Shown: piece by piece, positions 13,877-19,093 of the stretch | Position numbering within the stretch: the stretch's first letter is position 1 | Layout of the letters: each line of letters starts with the position of its first letter | Assembly: GCA_947090235.1 (NCBI GenBank) | Contig: CAMUNJ010000007.1 | Location: forward strand, 1 to 19,093 | Length of the DNA: 19,093 nt | Direction of reading: 5' to 3' | Source: an uncultured Bacillota bacterium | GTDB lineage: Bacteria; Bacillota; Clostridia; Christensenellales; UBA1242 | Position numbers and translations under genes: made by a program | Notes under the pieces: model-generated | What the model saw: the letters and a program-made list of their open reading frames with translations, nothing else | Told to the model about the DNA's origin: nothing | Databases searched by the model: none

Positions 13877-14437
13877 CTATTTTACTCTTTCCATATAAGA
13901 TCCGTCACGAGTATCAATGCGGATGATATCTCCAATATTAACAAAGAGAGGAACACCTAAAACATAACCTGTTTCAACTTTGGCTGGTTTTGTTGTAGAT
14001 TTTGAAGTATCTCCTTGGATTCCAGGCTCACAATCAATAACTTCGAGTTCAACAAATGTTGGAGGATAAACTGAGAATGGATTGCCCTTATAGAAATACA
14101 TAGTTGCATTTGTATTTTCTTTTACGAAATTGAGTGCATCTTCAACAGAATCTTTGTTGAGTGGAATTTGTTCGTAAGTTTCAGCATCCATAAAGTAGTA
14201 AATATCTCCATCGTTGTAAAGATAAGTCATTTCTTTCTTTTCAATAACTGCAACTTGGAATTTATCTGATGGATTAAAAGTTTGTTCTTTAACTTGTCCA
14301 GTCATAACATTCTTAAGTTTTGCTCTAACGAATGGTGAACCTTTTCCAGGTTTAACATGTAAGAAATCCACAACAGAGTAAACAACTCCGTCCATTTCAA
14401 AAGTGACGCCTTTTCTAAAATCGCCTGCTGTAATCAT
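13877..14437 (-). CDS. efp: Elongation factor P
   Basis: EF-P relieves ribosomes stalled at polyproline stretches. The 186 residues are full length, in three beta-barrel domains: KOW-like 1-65, OB 66-129, OB 130-186. The tip loop is KPGKGSPF with Lys32, the residue modified in many bacteria; the following Ser-Pro replaces the common Ser/Gly-Ala. The ending GYVLGVPLFVNIGDIIRIDTRDGSYMERV is typical. AAGGAG precedes the ATG. It has its own promoter and terminator; the efp-spoIIIAA order is the usual one in Firmicutes. Confidence 0.98.
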   Translation of the reverse strand: MITAGDFRKGVTFEMDGVVYSVVDFLHVKPGKGSPFVRAKLKNVMTGQVKEQTFNPSDKFQVAVIEKKEMTYLYNDGDIYYFMDAETYEQIPLNKDSVEDALNFVKENTNATMYFYKGNPFSVYPPTFVELEVIDCEPGIQGDTSKSTTKPAKVETGYVLGVPLFVNIGDIIRIDTRDGSYMERVK

Positions 14438-14466
14438 AATAATCTCCTTAAACTAAATTCTTATTT

Positions 14467-14495
14467 ATTTTACCACAATCCTTACCTATTGTCTA
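14467..14495 (-). promoter_or_regulatory. Sigma-A-type promoter of efp
   Basis: On the minus strand, TAGACA (14495-14490) and TAAAAT (14472-14467) are 17 bp apart, each one base from consensus. This gives a leader of about 22 nt before the efp ATG. A TTGACA is also present slightly upstream but lacks a well-placed -10. Confidence 0.6.
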
Positions 14496-14532
14496 GTATT
14501 TTTGTCAAAAATTTTGTAGTTAATAAAACTTT

Positions 14533-16011
14533 TTAACCTTCTATTTCATTTTCTTTGCACTTATTTTTATATTGGGTTTTTGCAAGAGCCTGTTTCCCAC
14601 AAGAAATATAGTCGTCTAACTTTACTAATAAATCTAAATTAACATTTTCTATTAAAGCCTCTACTTGATTTATCAACATTTCCGCCTTCTCAATAGGATT
14701 TGAAGCCTTTTCATCTTGCAAATTTTTATCTTCTTGTTGTTTAGCAACAAGTCGTTCTCGCTCTGTAAAGATAGCGTTACATAAATCATCATTTTGAACA
14801 AGATCCCAATAAATATCTCCACATTGTTTTTTTGTTAAATTCTTTCTTAAAGTTTTTTGTATAGGATTGTTTTTATCTTTTTTAGAAATGGCAGTATTAA
14901 AAATTCCTTCTACAAAATCATAAACTGTTTTTGAATTTCTATTTTTTAAAAGTTTAGTGCAAATTTCTGGAAAGTCGCTCAGTTCAACAAAATCAAATTT
15001 GTTATCTTTATAATATTTATTGTTTACCTTTATATATTCAAGCAATAAAATGATATGAGAAATATCAACATCTTTATCATTTGTCAAATATTCAATAGTT
15101 AGATTTTTGAGGTCATTGTTTATACCTTCATACTCGTTTGGAGAGTAAAATAATCCGCATGAATTAAAAAGATGTTTGAAATATTCCTTCTTTTCCATTC
15201 CCTGTTTTCTATAATTTAACATCTTTCCACAAATTAACTCTTCTTGTAATTTAGGATCTTTACTTTTTGCAATAATCTCTTTATAAGGCACATGTTCAGT
15301 ATCTTGTATTGCCTTTTCATACACTCTGCGTAAAACATAATAATTTTTATCATAATTTTTTAATTCTTTTTTCCATTTGCACTTCAGTAATGTTTCTTGC
15401 AGAGTTAAATATTCTCTAACGTTTTGAGGACATAACTCATCCTCTTTTAAAGAATGTAAAATTTCTTTTACAAATTGAAAAGAACATTTTCTTGCATTTT
15501 CTTCGTCAGGCAATTGCAGATATAATGCATAAGCAATAGGCTCAACTTCTTTTGGCTTGAGGGCAAGATTAAGATATTTATAAGTTTTCAAGAAGTTATA
15601 AATTCCCCCCCCCGAGTTTGGTAACTCTAAAGAATAAATAATCTTTTGAACTCTTTCTCTGATTTTAGCAATTTTATGTTCTTTAACTGCTTTATTTACT
15701 AAATCCTGAATGTAATGTGTATATTCATGTCCAAGAGTTATTAAAATATCAAAGAAATTCTTGCGATAAGTGTTTTTATCAAAAGTGATAACTTTGTTTT
15801 CATAACTTCCATCATCATCAATAAACTTTTTAAAATCTATTTTTAAGTCGTCTTTGCTTGTTTTATACACTACTCTGTTTTTATATGGAGCATGGTAAAT
15901 AAAAATTTCTGCTAGTTCTTTTACATCAGTATTTTTTTGTTTCCCTATCATAAACTTAGAAATTATTTCAAACAATCTTTTTCTTAAATTTATATTTTCT
16001 TCATTAGTCAT
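14533..16011 (-). CDS. Uncharacterised HEXXH protein, putative zinc metallopeptidase, with an internal G9 tract
   Basis: A 492-residue protein that I cannot assign to a named family. Residues 90-102 (LITLGHEYTHYIQ) form a zinc-peptidase HEXXH motif (His95, Glu96, His99). EVEPIAYALYL at 155-165 offers Glu157 as a third ligand, as in gluzincins, 58 residues later. The N-terminal part has a strand-like VVYKTS...KVITFDK block that often precedes the HEXXH helix. The C-terminal two thirds are helical, Lys/Glu-rich, with a coiled-coil-like end. There is no signal peptide, so it is probably cytoplasmic. The codons for Gly134-Gly136 are made from a run of nine G (15605-15613 on the plus strand), a possible slippage site between the HEXXH helix and the third ligand. 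AGAGG precedes the ATG. It lies between a TIM-barrel gene and efp. Confidence 0.7.
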   Translation of the reverse strand: MTNEENINLRKRLFEIISKFMIGKQKNTDVKELAEIFIYHAPYKNRVVYKTSKDDLKIDFKKFIDDDGSYENKVITFDKNTYRKNFFDILITLGHEYTHYIQDLVNKAVKEHKIAKIRERVQKIIYSLELPNSGGGIYNFLKTYKYLNLALKPKEVEPIAYALYLQLPDEENARKCSFQFVKEILHSLKEDELCPQNVREYLTLQETLLKCKWKKELKNYDKNYYVLRRVYEKAIQDTEHVPYKEIIAKSKDPKLQEELICGKMLNYRKQGMEKKEYFKHLFNSCGLFYSPNEYEGINNDLKNLTIEYLTNDKDVDISHIILLLEYIKVNNKYYKDNKFDFVELSDFPEICTKLLKNRNSKTVYDFVEGIFNTAISKKDKNNPIQKTLRKNLTKKQCGDIYWDLVQNDDLCNAIFTERERLVAKQQEDKNLQDEKASNPIEKAEMLINQVEALIENVNLDLLVKLDDYISCGKQALAKTQYKNKCKENEIEG

Positions 16012-16062
16012 AAAATTACCTCTAAAAGAATATTACCATAAATAACAATTTATTTCAATACC

Positions 16063-16920
16063 TTATTTCATTTTTTCGTTATATATTTTTTTAAGTAAAA
16101 TGGCGTCGTTAACCATGTTTGACATTGATTCTGTAATAACTCGAGGAGAAAGTTTATAATCTATCAAAACTTCTGCAAGCGGATCAAAATCAGGCCCATA
16201 AACTTGATCTTCTGTATAATTTAAATGTCGTATTTCACCTTTCTCACCAAACTGAATTTTGGAAAAATGTATATGACAATTTGAAGTACGATCAAATCCC
16301 AATTTTTCAATAGCATAATCAAAAATGCGTTTATAATCCTCTGGTGATTTTAGACCTCCTTGCATTATACAGTTTATATGACCAAAATCGAAAGTAGGAG
16401 TCAAGTGAGAATTTACTGTACAAAGATCTATAACCTCTTTATATGTCCCTATCTGCATTGATTTTCCCATTGTTTCAGGACAAAGATATATTCCGTCCAA
16501 GAGATTTTGTTCTTCCATTTTATCAAAAGTCTCTTGAAAACGATCAAAGGTCAATTTATATGCTTCACTCCTATCTTGCTTTCCACAAGAAGCAGAATGA
16601 AAAACAAGTTTATCGGCTTCCAAGGCTCTCAAAAATTTAATGCCAGTATAAAGATATCCAGCAGATTTTTGATACATAATATCATCTGGGTTTGCAAAAT
16701 TGATATAAAAAGGTGCGTGAAGACTAAGTTTGATATCATGTTGTTTAAATTTCATTCCTGCAAGCAATGCAGTTTTAATTGACATCATATAACCATGTCC
16801 AAAAGAATATTCAAATGCATCCAATCCTTTTTCTTTTATATATTCTGGTATTTTAGTAATGGTTATGCCAGAACTAACGGCTTCTTCACCACCGCCAGCA
16901 GGTCCAAATAATACAGACAT
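16063..16920 (-). CDS. Endonuclease IV-like TIM barrel protein
   Basis: A 285-residue protein of the AP endonuclease 2 / xylose isomerase-like barrel superfamily, closest in motif order to endonuclease IV (Nfo). Candidate metal ligands are His68 (LSLHAP), His108 (VFHSA), Glu149 (CPET), Asp178 and His181 (TFDFGH), His218 (HIHFS), His232 (IRH) and Glu264 (TES). Nfo has Asp-Arg-His where this protein has Ile230-Arg231-His232, so one ligand of the third metal seems lost. It could be an abasic-site endonuclease with altered metal binding, or a sugar-metabolising relative. Strong AAAGGAGGAA ribosome binding site; a short hairpin (16931-16945) lies just before it. It follows truB by 33 bp, probably in the same transcript. 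Confidence 0.8.
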   Translation of the reverse strand: MSVLFGPAGGGEEAVSSGITITKIPEYIKEKGLDAFEYSFGHGYMMSIKTALLAGMKFKQHDIKLSLHAPFYINFANPDDIMYQKSAGYLYTGIKFLRALEADKLVFHSASCGKQDRSEAYKLTFDRFQETFDKMEEQNLLDGIYLCPETMGKSMQIGTYKEVIDLCTVNSHLTPTFDFGHINCIMQGGLKSPEDYKRIFDYAIEKLGFDRTSNCHIHFSKIQFGEKGEIRHLNYTEDQVYGPDFDPLAEVLIDYKLSPRVITESMSNMVNDAILLKKIYNEKMK

Positions 16921-16953
16921 AATTCCTCCTTTGTGCCAAGCACAATATCATAT

Positions 16954-17835
16954 TTACATAAATTTATAAATAAATTTTAAAACTTTGTTGTTTGATTCAA
17001 AAACACCTAAAAATTCTTGACCATAATACGCTTTATAAACGCCGTCTTTCAAAGCCATTTCAATCCCCACTTTTACAAATTGACCATTTTTCAATCTTTG
17101 AGTTTGCTCCTCATTAAAGTAAATCTTTGTATAATCAAACAATGTTTCCACATTTATTATTTGATAATTTCCTTTTTTTATTTCTTCCAATGTGTACGCA
17201 TTTTCTAATGTAAAATCGCTACATTTTGTGCGTAGTATGCTTTGCATAACACCAAATGTTGATAATCTGTCGGCCATATCTCTTGCTATAGAGCGTATAT
17301 AAGTACCTGATGAGCAATGTATTTCAAACTCAAACACATTAGGTTTTATTTCTTGTAAAAGTTTAATAGAATAAACCCTGATTTCTTTTGGCTTTAATTC
17401 TACTTGTCCTCCACTTCTTGCAATATCATAAGCCTTTTGCCCATTTATTTTTTTAGCAGAATATTGAGGTGGCATTTGCGGATATTTCCCTTCTAAAGTT
17501 GGAATAACTTTTAGTATCTCTTCCCTGCTAATAATTTTGTCGTTTCTATTAGTCTCTTTGCCTTCCAAATCAAGCGTGTCTGTTGTCCAGCCAAACTCAA
17601 ATACAGTTTTATATATCTTATCTTTAGAAAGATAATAATCAAATAGACAGGTTGCTTTATCTAACGCAACTGGCAAAAGTCCTTCACCCGCAACATCTAA
17701 AGTCCCCAAATGCCCTGCTTTCTTTGCCCCCAAGCGTTTTCTAACAATATTTACGACAGTAAAAGAACTCAAACCTCTTGGTTTATTGACTAAAATTATT
17801 CCAGTTTTTAATATAGTGTTATTTACTGCTTTCAT
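16954..17835 (-). CDS. truB: tRNA pseudouridine(55) synthase
   Basis: TruB makes pseudouridine 55 in the T-loop of tRNAs. Of the 293 residues, GIILVNKPRGLSSF (12-25), AGHLGTLDVAGEGLLPVAL (40-58; catalytic Asp47), KIYKTVFEFGWTTDTLD (73-89), PPQYSAKKINGQKAYDIAR and GTYIRSIARDMADRL are the family motifs. After GTLD, the usual Pro is Val and the loop reads VAGEG, a small departure. A C-terminal PUA-like region (about 235-293) is present. The ATG overlaps the 3' end of the DHH gene by 17 nt, so they are translationally coupled. The rbfA-nrnA-truB order is common in Firmicutes. Confidence 0.96.
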   Translation of the reverse strand: MKAVNNTILKTGIILVNKPRGLSSFTVVNIVRKRLGAKKAGHLGTLDVAGEGLLPVALDKATCLFDYYLSKDKIYKTVFEFGWTTDTLDLEGKETNRNDKIISREEILKVIPTLEGKYPQMPPQYSAKKINGQKAYDIARSGGQVELKPKEIRVYSIKLLQEIKPNVFEFEIHCSSGTYIRSIARDMADRLSTFGVMQSILRTKCSDFTLENAYTLEEIKKGNYQIINVETLFDYTKIYFNEEQTQRLKNGQFVKVGIEMALKDGVYKAYYGQEFLGVFESNNKVLKFIYKFM

Positions 17836-18820
17836 TTGTTTCTTTCGCTTTATTTTTTAAATATTTTATTGCTTCTTTCAAGAACTTTTCTTTGGCATCA
17901 TCAATAGTTTTAGCCTTAATTTTACATCCAGCGGCACATATATGTCCACCTCCATTAAATTTCCCGGCTATTTGACTCACATCATAGCCCGTCATAGAAC
18001 GAAGAGAACAACTAAATAAATTTTCTTCTTTTTGAGTCATACAACAAGAAATATTGATGCCTTCAAAAGACAAAAGTTCACTACTAAAGCCTTCACTATC
18101 TTGTTTTATTGCGTCCGCTGATTTCATTTCTGCTAGAGTTAAAGTAGAAATTGCTATTTCTTTATTTACGATTTCAACATTTCGATAAAAGATTTTTTTC
18201 AATTTAAACTCTGCCATAGTTTTCATCTTTGTATTAACATCGCTGGCTTTGATAATATCTCCGCCCAGTTTGTACAACTCCAAAGCGGTTTCAAGAGAAT
18301 TTAAATTAGTATTATTATTAACAAAAGAATTAGTATCAGAACTAAGTCCACAATATAAAATTGTTGCTATTTCTGGAGTAATTTTTATCTTATAAAGTTT
18401 GATTAAATCAAAAATAATTTCACAACAGGATGACTTTTCTGTATTCACATAAGCAATTTTTGCAAATTCTTCTCTTACTTGATGGTGGTCTAATTTGATA
18501 GTTTTTTCAAACTTTTCTATATCCTTTGCATATATTCCAAGTCTATCTATTGAAGGAACATCCACGGTCATAACTAAATCAAATTGATTTGCATCAAACT
18601 CCCCAATTTTAACAAGGCTTTCATCAAATATTGCTTTTTTGTTTAAAGAAAATTTTTCATGAGTAAACATCTGCACATTTTTATTCAATTGAATTAAGCA
18701 GTACCTTAATGCGTACATAGAACTTAAGCAATCAAAATCCGGGTCAATATGGCAAAATAAGGCGATTGATTTCGCCTTATTTATAGTTTGTTTAATTTTC
18801 TTAAAGGTCTTTTTATCCAT
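17819..18820 (-). CDS. nrnA: DHH/DHHA1 phosphoesterase (NrnA-like oligoribonuclease / pAp phosphatase)
   Basis: A 333-residue protein with the two domains of the NrnA family, which degrades short oligoribonucleotides and dephosphorylates pAp in the cytoplasm. The DHH domain has HIDPDFD (24-30; the usual Gly in NPDGD is Phe), VDVPSIDRLG (86-95), LDHH (110-113) and GLSSDTNSF (158-166). The DHHA1 domain ends with GKFNGGGHICAAG (286-298). All metal-binding Asp and His positions are kept. AAGGAG lies upstream of the ATG, 26 bp after rbfA. Within the family, cyclic dinucleotide phosphodiesterases are an alternative, but the rbfA/truB context favours NrnA. Confidence 0.88.
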   Translation of the reverse strand: MDKKTFKKIKQTINKAKSIALFCHIDPDFDCLSSMYALRYCLIQLNKNVQMFTHEKFSLNKKAIFDESLVKIGEFDANQFDLVMTVDVPSIDRLGIYAKDIEKFEKTIKLDHHQVREEFAKIAYVNTEKSSCCEIIFDLIKLYKIKITPEIATILYCGLSSDTNSFVNNNTNLNSLETALELYKLGGDIIKASDVNTKMKTMAEFKLKKIFYRNVEIVNKEIAISTLTLAEMKSADAIKQDSEGFSSELLSFEGINISCCMTQKEENLFSCSLRSMTGYDVSQIAGKFNGGGHICAAGCKIKAKTIDDAKEKFLKEAIKYLKNKAKETNESSK

Positions 18821-18846
18821 TAGTAAAAACTCCTTAAATATTTATA

Positions 18847-19093
18847 TTATTCTTCATCATCTGCTTTAGGTATATTAAGATTTTTTAAAATCTCATTTAT
18901 TCTAATTGTTGCCTGTGTACCTTTATCTACAACAAAAGATAGTTTTGGAACTTGAGGCATTTTAACCATATTTGCAAGTTCGCGTTTTATAAAGCCTTCC
19001 GATTTTTGCAAAGTAGAAATGATTTCATTTAAAACTTTTTCATCTTCTTGATCTATACCCAATTTGACTTTACAATATTTAAAATCAGGAGTC
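18847..19093 (-). CDS. rbfA: Ribosome-binding factor A (5' partial)
   Basis: The C-terminal part of RbfA, which helps 16S rRNA and 30S maturation. The frame stays open to the window edge. The visible residues start TPDFKYCKVKLGI, matching the beta-strand region (VTxDLxxAKVYVS) of the family, followed by the SEGFIKRELANMVKMPQVPKLSFVVD helix-strand signature. The in-frame TTG at 19062 is therefore an internal codon, not the start. About the first third of the gene is outside the window. It is the first visible gene of the rbfA-nrnA-truB transcript. Confidence 0.9.
   Translation of the reverse strand, partial: TPDFKYCKVKLGIDQEDEKVLNEIISTLQKSEGFIKRELANMVKMPQVPKLSFVVDKGTQATIRINEILKNLNIPKADDEE

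Noticed and set aside
1..19093. CRISPR arrays, tRNA or rRNA genes
   Set aside because: No regularly spaced direct repeats, cloverleaf sequences or rRNA-like stretches were seen on either strand.

Overview
The window looks like a low-GC, endospore-forming Firmicute of the Clostridia type. The evidence is a complete spoIIIAA-AH cluster, strong AGGAGG-type ribosome binding sites, AT-rich codon use, and a gene order (efp, spoIIIA, asp23/yqhY, nusB, xseA) that matches the Bacillus/Clostridium arrangement. The exact lineage cannot be read from the sequence.

Positions 1-2650 are an accessory segment. It holds the 3' part of a plus-strand DNA-binding-type gene, a small coiled-coil gene, a shared bidirectional terminator, a minus-strand lipoprotein gene with a long structured leader, and an IS30-family transposase. 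Positions 2650-2886 carry nested palindromes and no gene. From 2887 to the end every recognised gene is on the minus strand, so transcription runs from high to low coordinates.

In transcription order the core block is: rbfA (entering from the right edge), nrnA, truB, an endonuclease IV-like TIM barrel protein, an unassigned HEXXH protein, efp with its own promoter and terminator, then spoIIIAA-AB-AC-AD-AE, a 239-bp structured gap, spoIIIAF-AG-AH and a terminator. A new promoter then serves asp23-nusB-xseA. After a second structured gap come proS, xseB and two membrane protein genes. rbfA, nrnA and truB act in ribosome and tRNA maturation and nucleotide recycling. The spoIIIA products form the mother-cell part of the channel that connects to the forespore. 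nusB and xseA/xseB serve rRNA antitermination and DNA repair.

Four observations are the most interesting. (1) A promoter-leader-attenuator arrangement lies upstream of the lipoprotein gene, with mutually exclusive terminator and antiterminator pairings. (2) A run of nine G lies inside the coding sequence of the HEXXH protein, a candidate phase-variation switch. (3) A sigma-E-like promoter of spoIIIAA has its -10 box in one arm of an inverted repeat whose other arm is the ribosome binding site, so read-through RNA would be translationally masked. (4) An interspersed repeat with a conserved palindromic head and a variable hairpin lies just upstream of both proS and spoIIIAF, with a paired change in its two arms.
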